A stretch of DNA of 63,822 nucleotides, taken from positions 1 through 63,822 of the forward strand of contig DASVVT010000043.1 in NCBI GenBank assembly GCA_036386415.1, written 5' to 3'. Below the pieces are notes generated by a model. It saw nothing but the letters and a program-made list of their open reading frames with translations. It searched no databases and was not told the DNA's origin. The position numbers and the translations under genes were made by a program. Shown one piece after another: positions 33,876 through 42,123 of this stretch; within the stretch, counting starts at the first letter, position 1, and each line of letters begins with the position of its first letter. Source of the stretch: DASVVT01 sp036386415 (GTDB taxonomy: Bacteria; Acidobacteriota; Blastocatellia; Pyrinomonadales; Pyrinomonadaceae).

Positions 33876-34760
33876 TTGAGCGTCCTGGTTGATAAATCCA
33901 CGCGGCTGGTCGTACAGGGAATCACGGGCAAAGAGGGCACGTTCCACACCAGGCAGATGGTCGAGTACGGAACGAATGTGGTGGCGGGCGTGACGCCTGG
34001 CAAGGGTGGAACTGAGCATGAGGGCATCCCTGTCTTTAACACGGTCGCGGACGCGGTCAAAGAAGCGGGCGCGAACGCGTCCGTGATCTACGTGCCGCCA
34101 CCGTTTGCGGCAGACGCGATCATGGAAGCAGCGGACGCGGGGCTGCCCCTCGTCGTGTGTATCACGGAGGGCATTCCGGCGCTCGATATGGTCAAGGTCA
34201 AAGAGTACCTGGCGGACAAAGAGACGCGCCTGATCGGGCCGAACTGCCCCGGCATCATCTCGCCCGGCAAGTGCAAGATCGGCATCATGCCCGGCCACAT
34301 ACACCGCGAAGGGCGCATCGGCGTCGTCTCGCGTTCGGGGACGCTGACCTACGAGGCCGTCGGCCAGTTGACGGCTCTCGGCCTGGGACAATCGACGGCC
34401 ATAGGCATCGGCGGAGACCCCATCGTTGGCACGACGCACACAGACGCGCTCGCGCTCTTTCAGGAGGACGACGAGACCGACGGCATCATCATGATCGGCG
34501 AGATCGGCGGCACGGCTGAAGAAGAGGCCGCCAGCTTCGCCAAAGCGAATGTGCGCAAGCCCATCGTCGCCTTCATCGCCGGGCAGACCGCGCCGCCCGG
34601 ACGCCGCATGGGACACGCCGGAGCGATCATCGCCGGAGGCAAGGGAACCGCAGCCGAAAAGATGAAGGCGCTCGAAGAGGCGGGCATCAACGTCGTCAAG
34701 TCGCCCGCAGACATCGGCGCGGCCATGCGTGATATGCTGAGCATCCACGCGACAGTGTGA
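33876..34760 (+). CDS. sucD: Succinyl-CoA synthetase alpha subunit
   Basis: 294 aa. CoA-binding domain with VVQGITGKEGTFHTRQM, GVTPGKGGTEHEGIPVF; the phosphohistidine loop is RRMGHAGAIIAGG near 246. It pairs with SucC, encoded 3.8 kb upstream. TTG start with AAGGAG 9 nt upstream. Length is normal. Intervening genes: zinc ribbon, MauE-like, M48 protease on the other strand and the beta-CASP nuclease. Confidence 0.97.
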   Translation: MSVLVDKSTRLVVQGITGKEGTFHTRQMVEYGTNVVAGVTPGKGGTEHEGIPVFNTVADAVKEAGANASVIYVPPPFAADAIMEAADAGLPLVVCITEGIPALDMVKVKEYLADKETRLIGPNCPGIISPGKCKIGIMPGHIHREGRIGVVSRSGTLTYEAVGQLTALGLGQSTAIGIGGDPIVGTTHTDALALFQEDDETDGIIMIGEIGGTAEEEAASFAKANVRKPIVAFIAGQTAPPGRRMGHAGAIIAGGKGTAAEKMKALEEAGINVVKSPADIGAAMRDMLSIHATV

Positions 34761-34763
34761 ACC

Positions 34764-34885
34764 GATTGCGGATTTCGGATTGCGGAATGCGGATTGAAGA
34801 GGCGGCGGAAGTTTTCGCATCTTAAATCTCGAATCTGAAGTCTGAAATTTCAAATCCGCAATCCGCAATCCGAAATCCGCAATTG
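34764..34885. repeat. Heptad palindrome, GATTGCG family
   Basis: Left arm 34764-34796 and right arm 34851-34885. The loop has internal AATCT/GAAATTTC units. The right arm is the ndk leader, with no ribosome-binding site. Confidence 0.88.
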
Positions 34886-34888
34886 ACT

Positions 34889-35305
34889 ATGGGTAATCTT
34901 ACATTCGGCATTATCAAGCCCGACGCTGTGCGCGGCGGGAAGATTGGACGGATCATCGAGCGCATCACGGACGATGGTTTTCGGGTTCGCGCGATGAAGT
35001 TGATCCACATGACGCGGCGCGAGGCTGAAGGCTTCTACGCCGTGCACCGCGAGCGCCCTTTCTTCGGTGAGCTGACGGAGTTCATGTCGAGCGGGCCGTG
35101 TGTGGTGATGGCGCTGGAGAAAGAGGGAGCCGTCAAAGCCTGGCGCGACCTGATGGGCGCGACCGATCCGGCCAAAGCCGACGAGGGCACGCTGCGCAAG
35201 GAGTTCGGCGGCTCGATGGGCGAGAACGCCGTGCACGGCTCGGACTCGGAAGAGAACGCGGCCATCGAAATATCCTATTTCTTCAGCCAGCTCGAGCTGG
35301 TCTGA
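34889..35305 (+). CDS. ndk: Nucleoside diphosphate kinase
   Basis: 138 aa, normal for Ndk, which makes NTPs from NDPs using a phosphohistidine. Seen are FGIIKPDAVRGGKIGRI and AVHGSDSEENA with the catalytic His near 117. The ATG is 4 nt from the right arm of the palindrome and no Shine-Dalgarno is visible; a TTG in the repeat just upstream is in frame. It is downstream of sucD, which makes metabolic sense since SucCD and Ndk exchange phosphate between nucleotides. Confidence 0.95.
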   Translation: MGNLTFGIIKPDAVRGGKIGRIIERITDDGFRVRAMKLIHMTRREAEGFYAVHRERPFFGELTEFMSSGPCVVMALEKEGAVKAWRDLMGATDPAKADEGTLRKEFGGSMGENAVHGSDSEENAAIEISYFFSQLELV

Positions 35306-35309
35306 AACG

Positions 35310-35403
35310 AAATGCGGAATGCGGAATGATGAATTAAAAGAAGAACCGAAAAGCGGAGCTTCTTTCTTTTCATTCTGCATTCATCATTCATCATTCATCA
35401 TTT
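35310..35403. repeat. Heptad palindrome, AATGCGG family
   Basis: Left arm 35310-35337 and right arm 35370-35403 (with TCATCAT units). The loop contains AGAAGAACCGAAA, shared in inverse orientation with 21451-21545. Confidence 0.9.
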
Positions 35404-35407
35404 CTTT

Positions 35408-35962
35408 ATGAAGCGCTGCCCGGCATGTAACCAAACCTATACGGACGATGATCTGAGCTTCTGCATCAACGATGGCACAGTGCTCGTTCGCGTGGGGACA
35501 TCTGATCCGCAGGCGACGATCATGTCTGCGCCGCCACCGCCTCAGAGCTACAACGATGCCGGACAGTCCGGGTGGACTGATCCACCGGGCTACTCTCCGC
35601 CGCAAGCCTGGAATACACCTGGCGCATGGCAGTCTCCTCCTCCGCCACAGCCTATGCAGGGCGTGCCGCCGCCAACGGGCATGGCGCAGGTTGGCAGGCA
35701 GCAGCCACAAATCTCGCTCGGCGTAGCCTCTCTGATCTGCGGTGTCCTCAGCATCACGCTCGGCCTGATCACTTGTACCGGGCCCGTGCTTGCTCTCGTC
35801 GCGCTCATCCTTGGCATCGTCGCGCTGGTTCAGATAAAGAACGACCCGCGACGCTTCGGCGGCAAAGGATTTGCCATTGGCGGTATCGCGCTCGCCGCCC
35901 TGTGGGGAGTGTTCATCTTTTTCTGGCTGCTGTTGATGGTTTTAGGCAGCCTCGGGCGCTGA
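35408..35962 (+). CDS. DUF4190 membrane protein with N-terminal zinc ribbon
   Basis: 184 aa. The N-terminal zinc ribbon is MKRCPACNQTYTDDDLSFC (only one clear Cys pair plus Cys), followed by a Pro-rich stretch (about 40-95), then two hydrophobic segments of the DUF4190 type: GVASLICGVLSITLGLITC and FAIGGIALAALWGVFIFFW. Likely an inner-membrane protein of unknown function. Confidence 0.78.
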   Translation: MKRCPACNQTYTDDDLSFCINDGTVLVRVGTSDPQATIMSAPPPPQSYNDAGQSGWTDPPGYSPPQAWNTPGAWQSPPPPQPMQGVPPPTGMAQVGRQQPQISLGVASLICGVLSITLGLITCTGPVLALVALILGIVALVQIKNDPRRFGGKGFAIGGIALAALWGVFIFFWLLLMVLGSLGR

Positions 35963-35976
35963 AGGCAGCCTGAGAA

Positions 35977-36049
35977 GTTCAGTTTTCAGTTTTTAGTTTT
36001 CAGTTTTCGGCACTAAAATGGAATCTGACAACTAAAAACTGAAAACTGA
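35977..36049. repeat. Heptad palindrome, TTTTCAG family
   Basis: Left arm 35977-36010 (about four units, one variant TTTTTAG) and right arm 36031-36049 (CTGAAAA units). Same family as 46083-46158. Confidence 0.9.
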
Positions 36050-36061
36050 TGAAGAGGTTTT

Positions 36062-36583
36062 ATGTCGATCATTAGCGACGTTATTGAATCAACCAAAGCG
36101 ATCATCAAAGGGATGAGCGTGACGTTTTCTTATATCCCGAAAGAGAAGTGGACGGTCGAGTACCCGGACGAGCCCGTCACGATGCAGCCGCGCTATCGCG
36201 GCCAACACCTGCTCCACGTCGACGAACAGGGGAGAGAGAAATGCGTCGCCTGTTTTCTGTGCGCCGCCGCCTGTCCTTCAGACTGTATTTACATCATCGC
36301 CAAAGACGATCCGCGCCCCCCGCAGGAGCGCGTCGGCGTCGAGGAGCGTTTCGCAGAGGTTTACAACATAGACTACGGGCGCTGCATCTTCTGCGGCTTC
36401 TGCGTCGAGGCGTGCCCGAAGGACGCGATCACCCACGGCTACAACTTCGAGCTATCCGTCTACAACCGCGCAGACCTGCTCAAGACCAAAGACGATCTGC
36501 TCATTACCAAGCAGCTACAGTCTAAGAATTATCGTGTCGCCTCGTCCGACGAAGATGTTGATTCCGAGTACAAAGAAGTCTAA
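36062..36583 (+). CDS. nuoI: NADH-quinone oxidoreductase subunit I (NuoI-type ferredoxin)
   Basis: 173 aa with two 4Fe-4S ferredoxin motifs: CVACFLCAAACPSDC and CIFCGFCVEACPKDA. The flanking YRGQHLLH block is typical of NuoI. Complex I subunit that passes electrons to the terminal cluster. GAAGAGG lies upstream. No other nuo gene is nearby, so the complex must be encoded elsewhere or this is a spare copy. Confidence 0.9.
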   Translation: MSIISDVIESTKAIIKGMSVTFSYIPKEKWTVEYPDEPVTMQPRYRGQHLLHVDEQGREKCVACFLCAAACPSDCIYIIAKDDPRPPQERVGVEERFAEVYNIDYGRCIFCGFCVEACPKDAITHGYNFELSVYNRADLLKTKDDLLITKQLQSKNYRVASSDEDVDSEYKEV

Positions 36584-36586
36584 ACC

Positions 36587-36729
36587 AAGGGATGAGGGAT
36601 GAGGGATGAGGGATAAATGAAAAGAAAGCAGCAGAGACTAGACACTAACCGCCTACTGCTTTCTGGCTGCCGCTTTCTGCCTTTTGCTTTTCGTCTTGAT
36701 TCATCCCTCATCCCTCCGCCCTCATCCCT
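36587..36729. repeat. Heptad palindrome, GGGATGA family, with GCAGAAA-type loop
   Basis: Left arm 36587-36617 and right arm 36699-36729. The loop includes a smaller inverted pair (AGAAAGCAGC and GCTGCCGCTTTCTG), resembling the transglycosylase insertion at 6543-6655. Confidence 0.88.
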
Positions 36730-36737
36730 GTTTTATT

Positions 36738-38588
36738 ATGCCTTACCGTGAATTTCACTACCGCTGGGAGTGGCAGCTTCAGTCGAGCCCGGAGGAGCTG
36801 TGGCCGCTCGTCGCCGACACGAATCGCTTCAATCGTGATACGGGGGTGCCGGAGGTCGAGAATGTGACGGGAGACGGTGGCAGCAGATTGACCAACTCGC
36901 GGCGGCGCTTGCGTCTCTTCAAGCTCGGCATGGCTGTGGAGTGGGAGGAGCAGCCCTTTGAGTGGATTCGTCCCTACCGCTTCGGCGTCCTTCGTCGCTA
37001 CCTCAAAGGGCCTGTCGCACAACTGCGCGTGCAGGCGGAACTGACGCCCAAGCCCGAGGGCGGCACGCATCTCGTTTACCAGGTATGGGCGCAACCGCGA
37101 ACGGCGCTCGGCCTGACGGCCATTCCGGCGCAGGTCGGCTTCCTCAGCCGCCGCAGCTTCGACGCCGCCATACGCCGTTACGATAAGCTGGCCGCGAGCG
37201 ATAAGCCTTCGCTCTATACGCGAGGGGAAGCGAATTTCGCTCCGGGTGGCCGCGCGCGGCTCACCGCCTTGTGCGAAAAACTCTGTTCGCAGGGTGCTTC
37301 ACGCGAGATCGTCACACGGCTCGCGGAGATGATCGAGCACACGGATGATCTGACGCTGCGGCGCATACGCTCGCACGCTCTGGCCGACTACTGGGGAGTG
37401 CCGCGCCGCGACGTGCTGGAAATCTGTCTCTGGGCGACGCGCGCGGGGCTGCTAGACCTACAGTGGGACTTGATCTGCCCGCACTGTCGCGGGGCCAAGC
37501 AGACGAGCGCCTCTTTGAGCGGCATACGCGCGCAGGTCTACTGCGACAACTGCAACATTGATTTCAGAGTCAGCTTCGATCAGACCGTTGAGCTGACCTT
37601 TCGTCCCAATCCGGCCATCCGAATCATAGAGGGGCGCGAGTATTGTGTCGGCGGGCCGCAGGTCACGCCGCACATCGTCGCGCAGCAACTTATCGCGCCC
37701 AACGAATCGCGCCAGTTGACGTTGCCTCTGGAAACGGGACGCTATCGCCTGCGCAACCTGGAGCTGCCGACAGGGCAGTTCATACAGGTCGCCGCAGACG
37801 GCGCAGCGGAGGCGCGGCTTCGCGCCACGGAGACGGGCTGGCCTGACGACGAGTTGAAACTCTCGCAGAGGCCGACCCTCCATCTTGAGAACGCTACGGG
37901 GAGCGAACAGCTCTTCATTCTGGAGCGCATGGCCTGGAGCGATCAGGCTGCAACCGCCGCCGAGGTCACGGCGCTACAGGTCTTTCGCGACCTCTTTGCT
38001 AACGAAGCGCTGCGTCCCGGCGAACAGATTTCCGTCGGCACGCTGACAGTGCTTTTCACAGACCTGCGCGGCTCCACGCAGCTTTATCGTGAGATCGGCG
38101 ATGCGCCCGCCTTTGGCCGCGTGATGAGCCATTTCGACGTGCTGCGCGAGGCTATCGCCGGAGAGGACGGGGCTTTGGTGAAGACCATCGGCGATGCCGT
38201 GATGGCCGTCTTTCGTCATCCGGCAGCAGCCCTGCGCGCCATTGTGAAAGCGCAAGCTCAGCTTGCCTCGCCGCCTGAAGGCGCGCATCCGCTCCGGCTC
38301 AAGGTCGGCATTCACGCGGGCCCTTGCATCGCCGTCACGCTCAACGACCGGCTGGACTATTTCGGCTGCACCGTTAACATGGCGGCGCGACTCGAAGGAC
38401 TCTCGACGGGCGAGGATGTGATCCTCTCGGATGCCGCTTATGCCGACCCGGAGGTGGCAGACATGCTCGCCGACCCTCGGCAGCAACTCTCCGCCACGCC
38501 CTTCGAGATGATGTTAAAAGGCTTCGACGAAGAGAACTTCGATCTCTGGCGAATCACACGAAGGGCTGAGGGAAGAACGAAGGGATGA
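36738..38588 (+). CDS. Class III adenylate/guanylate cyclase with SRPBCC and zinc-ribbon domains
   Basis: 616 aa. SRPBCC-type lipid/ligand-binding fold in the first 150 residues (YRWEWQLQSSPEELWPLVAD), then a helical middle (DUF5939-like) with a zinc ribbon, CPHCRGAK...YCDNCNIDF, near 250-280. The C-terminal 180 residues are a class III cyclase: VLFTDLRGST, KTIGDAVMAVF (both metal Asp), LDYFGC, VNMAARLEGL (transition-state Asn, Arg). It makes cAMP or cGMP. The stop TGA belongs to a GGGATGA repeat. A cNMP-binding protein follows after one gene. Confidence 0.9.
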   Translation: MPYREFHYRWEWQLQSSPEELWPLVADTNRFNRDTGVPEVENVTGDGGSRLTNSRRRLRLFKLGMAVEWEEQPFEWIRPYRFGVLRRYLKGPVAQLRVQAELTPKPEGGTHLVYQVWAQPRTALGLTAIPAQVGFLSRRSFDAAIRRYDKLAASDKPSLYTRGEANFAPGGRARLTALCEKLCSQGASREIVTRLAEMIEHTDDLTLRRIRSHALADYWGVPRRDVLEICLWATRAGLLDLQWDLICPHCRGAKQTSASLSGIRAQVYCDNCNIDFRVSFDQTVELTFRPNPAIRIIEGREYCVGGPQVTPHIVAQQLIAPNESRQLTLPLETGRYRLRNLELPTGQFIQVAADGAAEARLRATETGWPDDELKLSQRPTLHLENATGSEQLFILERMAWSDQAATAAEVTALQVFRDLFANEALRPGEQISVGTLTVLFTDLRGSTQLYREIGDAPAFGRVMSHFDVLREAIAGEDGALVKTIGDAVMAVFRHPAAALRAIVKAQAQLASPPEGAHPLRLKVGIHAGPCIAVTLNDRLDYFGCTVNMAARLEGLSTGEDVILSDAAYADPEVADMLADPRQQLSATPFEMMLKGFDEENFDLWRITRRAEGRTKG

Positions 38589-38700
38589 GGGATGAGGGAT
38601 GAGGGATGAAATAAGGAGAGATGAATCAATCTCTCAACGAGCTATTAATTCAACGATTCATCCCTCATCCTTCATCCCTCATCCCTCGGTTCATCCCTTA
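38577..38700. repeat. Heptad palindrome, GGGATGA family
   Basis: Left arm 38580-38612 and right arm 38657-38700. It contains the cyclase stop codon and runs directly into the ABC ATPase start. Confidence 0.92.
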
Positions 38701-39375
38701 TTGGAGGCTCGTGAGGTCTCGAAGGTCTACCGTATGGGGAGCGTAGAAGTGAGGGCGCTCGACCATGTTTCGGCTAGTGTGCTGGAGGGGGAGTTCGTGG
38801 CGATTCAGGGAACTTCGGGGTGTGGAAAATCTACGCTGCTGAACATGCTCGGCGGGCTGGATCGTCCGACGAGCGGCGAGGTGCTTTTTCAGTCGCGCTC
38901 GCTCGCTCCCTTCACCAAGAAAGAGATGGCTCGTTATCGCAGGCGCTCCGTCGGGATGATCTTCCAGAACTTCAACCTGATCCCGACCATGTCTGCGAGA
39001 GAGAACGTTCATCTGGCGCTCGCCTTCGGCGGTTTGCGTGGCAGGCAGAGAGACGAAAGAGCGCGCAACCTTCTCTCTCGCGTCGGTCTCGCAGAGCGGC
39101 TCGCGCATAGACCTGCCGAGCTGTCTGGAGGCGAACAGCAGAGGGTCGCCATCGCACGCGCGCTCGCCAACCGCCCGCGCGTGCTGCTTGCCGACGAGCC
39201 GACGGGCAATCTTGACTCGAAGCGCGCAGAGGAGTTATTAGCCCTGCTCCGCGAGATGGTCGAGCAAGACGCGCTGACCGTCTTGATGGTCACGCATGAC
39301 CGCGAACTCGCCGCGCGCTTCGCCGACCGCATCATCCTCATGAAGGATGGACGCATTGAAAGGGATGAGGGATGA
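38701..39375 (+). CDS. ABC transporter ATP-binding protein (MacB/LolD-like)
   Basis: 224 aa nucleotide-binding subunit. Walker A GTSGCGKST, Q-loop FQNFNLIP, signature LSGGEQQRVAIARAL, Walker B VLLADEPTGNLD and the switch His in VTHDREL are all present, and the sequence is like MacB/LolD, which export substrates away from the inner membrane. The TTG at 38701 (giving MEAREVSKVYRMG) matches the family start. The last residues, RDEG, and the stop come from a GGGATGA repeat. The probable permease is 42272-43747, three genes away. Confidence 0.9.
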   Translation: MEAREVSKVYRMGSVEVRALDHVSASVLEGEFVAIQGTSGCGKSTLLNMLGGLDRPTSGEVLFQSRSLAPFTKKEMARYRRRSVGMIFQNFNLIPTMSARENVHLALAFGGLRGRQRDERARNLLSRVGLAERLAHRPAELSGGEQQRVAIARALANRPRVLLADEPTGNLDSKRAEELLALLREMVEQDALTVLMVTHDRELAARFADRIILMKDGRIERDEG

Positions 39376-39466
39376 GGGATGAGGGATGAATCGGTTGAAT
39401 CAATAATTCAGTTGAATCAAACATTCAATCTTATTCATCCCTCATCCCTCATTCCTCATCCCTTAG
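39358..39466. repeat. Heptad palindrome, GGGATGA family
   Basis: Left arm 39359-39392 and right arm 39432-39466. The loop is rich in TTGAATC-like units. It supplies the ABC ATPase stop. The loop end near 39430 resembles, in inverse orientation, the loop at 41155-41252. Confidence 0.92.
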
Positions 39467-39479
39467 TTGAGGTGCTCTG

Positions 39480-40343
39480 ATGTCTGCAACAGTTCCAACT
39501 CTGATGACGCTTGAGGCGTTGCGTTCCGTGCCGCTCTTCGCCTCGCTCGATGACAGCGCGGCGCGCGAGCTGCGCAGCCTGCTGCAAGTACACCAGGTGA
39601 GGGGCGGCGAGGCGCTCTTTCATCATGGCGACGAGGGTGATGCGATGTATCTGATCGAGAGCGGGCGCGTACGCATCCACGTCGAAGATTCGACCGGCCA
39701 CGATGTCACGCTCACGGAACTGGCGGGCGGCGACTTCTTCGGCGAGATGGCGCTCATAGACGGCCACCCGCGCTCGGCGGATGCGACCATCGTCGAAGAT
39801 GCGCGGCTCGCGATTCTTTCGCGCGATAACTTTCTCTCTTTCGTGCGTCGCAATCCTGATGTGGCGCTGGAGATGTTGAGCGCCATCACGCACCGCCTGC
39901 GCCATACGGACGAATTGCTGCGCCAGCGCGTCTCGCGCAACGTCAACGAAGAGGCGGCGGCGCGTATGACTCACGCCGACCGCATGGCTAACAAGCTCGC
40001 GGAGTTCGGCGGTAGCTGGCAGTTTATCGGCGTCTTCATCTTTCTCATCATCATCTGGGTGATCTTGAACACATGGATCATACGCAGCGGACTGGTTGAC
40101 GAGTATCCGTACAACATGCTCGGCTTAATCATCGGCGTCATCGCAGGTCTACAGGCTCCCATCATCCTGATGTCGCAGAACCGGCAATCGAATCAGGATC
40201 GCCTGCGCGCCGACATAGATTTTCAGATCAACTTGAAGAACGAGCTCTCGCTCGCAGAAGTCCTGCGCCGCCTGGACGTGCTCGAAAGCGAGCGCCTGCC
40301 CAAGTTGTTCGAGGAACAGAACGCGAGGTTGGAAAAGAAGTAG
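39480..40343 (+). CDS. Cyclic nucleotide-binding domain-DUF1003 membrane protein
   Basis: 287 aa. An N-terminal cNMP-binding domain (about 15-130): GEALFHHGDEGDAMYLIESG, then GGDFFGEMALIDGHPRSADATI, which has the phosphate-binding Arg. Then a DUF1003 part with two membrane helices (IFLIIIWVILNTWII and GLIIGVIAGLQAPIILM) and a helical tail. It is likely a membrane effector of the neighbouring cyclase. GAGGTG lies upstream of the ATG. The stop TAG sits at the edge of the next repeat. Confidence 0.88.
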   Translation: MSATVPTLMTLEALRSVPLFASLDDSAARELRSLLQVHQVRGGEALFHHGDEGDAMYLIESGRVRIHVEDSTGHDVTLTELAGGDFFGEMALIDGHPRSADATIVEDARLAILSRDNFLSFVRRNPDVALEMLSAITHRLRHTDELLRQRVSRNVNEEAAARMTHADRMANKLAEFGGSWQFIGVFIFLIIIWVILNTWIIRSGLVDEYPYNMLGLIIGVIAGLQAPIILMSQNRQSNQDRLRADIDFQINLKNELSLAEVLRRLDVLESERLPKLFEEQNARLEKK

Positions 40344-40345
40344 AG

Positions 40346-40458
40346 AGTAGTCAGTTGTCCGTCGTCAGTTGGCCGTTGTTTCGCTATTCATACTTGAAGC
40401 TGTAGGATACAACGGGCGCTACACAAACAACTGACCACGGACGACGGACAACTGACTA
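40346..40458. repeat. Heptad palindrome, GTCAGTT family
   Basis: Left arm 40346-40380 (GTCAGTT, GTCCGTC, GTCAGTT, GGCCGTT) and right arm 40426-40458. A sequence family not seen elsewhere in the window. Confidence 0.88.
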
Positions 40459-40466
40459 ATCCCTTT

Positions 40467-41171
40467 ATGATTCATGCTCTCTTTTTTGATTTCAACGGCG
40501 TCATCATTGATGACGAGCCGCTTCAACTGAAAGCCTACCAGGAAGCGTTCGAGCCTGAAGGCGTGACGCTGACGGAAAAAGACTACTATGACGCGCTTGG
40601 GATGGATGATCGGACGTTCGTGCGCGCGATCTTCGAGCGTGCCGGAAAGCCGCTCGACGAGACCGTGATGGGCGCTGTGATCGGGCGCAAGTCCGATCTG
40701 CATCGACTAAAGCTCGAAGATGAGCTGCCGCTCTTTCCCGGCATCGTGACCTTCGTCAAGCACGCGGCGCGCCGTTATCAGCTCGGTATTTCGAGCATGG
40801 CGCAGCGCGTTGAGATCGACGATGTGCTGCGGCGCGCGCGCCTCGACAGCGCCTTCACGGTCATCGTCAGCGCGGAAGACGCGACCGCCTGCAAGCCCGA
40901 CCCGTGCTGCTACCGGCGAGCGCTCGAACTCCTGAACGAGAAGCGGCAGGGGGCAGGCCAGCCGCCCATCAAACCGGATGATTGCCTCGTGATAGAGGAT
41001 TCGCCGCCCGGCATAGTGTCTGGACGCGCCGCCGGAATGAGAACGCTTGGTGTCACCAACACCGTCTCTGAAGAGGCCCTCAGGGCCGCAGGCGCGGAGG
41101 TCGTCACCCGCAGCCTCGCCGACTGGAACGTAGAGGCCGTGCACCACATCTACGATAGGGATGAGGGATGA
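40467..41171 (+). CDS. HAD-superfamily phosphatase (beta-phosphoglucomutase-like)
   Basis: 234 aa. HAD motif I is FFDFNGVIIDDE: the nucleophile Asp is present but the usual second Asp is Asn (DFN rather than DFD). Motif II is GISSMAQ, motif III KPDP, motif IV EDSPPGI. The cap domain is of the beta-phosphoglucomutase type. It probably acts on a sugar phosphate. The stop and the tail DRDEG come from a GGGATGA repeat, giving the same ending as the ABC ATPase. Confidence 0.85.
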   Translation: MIHALFFDFNGVIIDDEPLQLKAYQEAFEPEGVTLTEKDYYDALGMDDRTFVRAIFERAGKPLDETVMGAVIGRKSDLHRLKLEDELPLFPGIVTFVKHAARRYQLGISSMAQRVEIDDVLRRARLDSAFTVIVSAEDATACKPDPCCYRRALELLNEKRQGAGQPPIKPDDCLVIEDSPPGIVSGRAAGMRTLGVTNTVSEEALRAAGAEVVTRSLADWNVEAVHHIYDRDEG

Positions 41172-41252
41172 GGGATGAGGGATGAATAAGAATGAGTAAT
41201 TGATTCAGTGAACACTTTCACTCAATCATTTCATCCCTCATCCCTCATCCCT
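41155..41252. repeat. Heptad palindrome, GGGATGA family
   Basis: Left arm 41158-41187 and right arm 41231-41252. It encodes the tail of the HAD protein. The loop resembles that of 39358-39466 in inverse orientation. Confidence 0.92.
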
Positions 41253-41260
41253 GCATTATT

Positions 41261-42118
41261 ATGACTCCTGCCAGTAAACTCCTCGCTGCGAGCATACGCG
41301 AAACCTTTGCCTTGGAGGTCGCGAGACCGGGCGAGTCGATTCGGCTTGACGCGGCGGCGCTGCTGATCGCCGCAGAGGATGAAGCCTATAAGAATGTGGA
41401 TGTGGCGGCATATCTCTCGCGGCTCGAAACCTTCGGTGAGATGGCGCGCGAGCGCGTAGAGGGATCGACAGGCGTTGCCATCGAAGCCTTCAATCACTTC
41501 ATGTTCGAGGAGATGGGATTCACAGGCAATCAACTGAACTACTACGACCCGCGCAACAGTTTCCTCAACCACGTCATAGACCGTCGCATGGGCATCCCGA
41601 TCACGCTCTCGATCCTCTACATGGAGGTTGGAAGCCGCGCGCACCTGCGGGTTGAAGGCATCGGCCTGCCCAGCCACTTCATCGTTCGCGCCTTCAGCGC
41701 CGATTCGACTCAAGGCACGCTCGTCGATCCCTTTCACGGGACGACGCTCAGCCTCGAAGACTGCCAGGATCGGCTCGATACCATCTACGACGGACAGGTG
41801 CTCCTGACAGAAGAGCACCTGCGCGCCGCGACCAAGAGAGAGATACTGGCGCGCATGCTGACGAATCTGAAATTGAACTACACGCAGGCGCGCATGTACC
41901 GTCAGGCGCTCGCCGCCGTCGAACGCATACAACTCATCACGCCCGGAGCGGCCAGCGAGCACCGTGATCGGGCGGCGCTGCTGATGCAGCTTGACAGGCT
42001 GGCCGAGGCTATCGCCGAAACGGAACGTTACCTGCGGCTCGCGCCCAATGCCGTGGATGCCAAAGAAGCGCGCGAGCGCCTCCACCTGCTCCAAAGACAA
42101 CAGGCGATGAGGAATTGA
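41261..42118 (+). CDS. SirB1/YchA-type transglutaminase-like protein with TPR
   Basis: 285 aa. The first 190 residues match the SirB1 family (transglutaminase-like PF13369): NSFLNHVIDRRMGIPITLSILY and LPSHFIVRAF are the conserved blocks. The catalytic Cys of true transglutaminases is not obvious, so it may be inactive. The end is TPR-like (LTNLKLNYTQARMYRQAL). SirB1/YchA genes are usually near prfA/prmC; here they are not. Function unknown. Confidence 0.82.
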   Translation: MTPASKLLAASIRETFALEVARPGESIRLDAAALLIAAEDEAYKNVDVAAYLSRLETFGEMARERVEGSTGVAIEAFNHFMFEEMGFTGNQLNYYDPRNSFLNHVIDRRMGIPITLSILYMEVGSRAHLRVEGIGLPSHFIVRAFSADSTQGTLVDPFHGTTLSLEDCQDRLDTIYDGQVLLTEEHLRAATKREILARMLTNLKLNYTQARMYRQALAAVERIQLITPGAASEHRDRAALLMQLDRLAEAIAETERYLRLAPNAVDAKEARERLHLLQRQQAMRN

Positions 42119-42123
42119 AAAGA

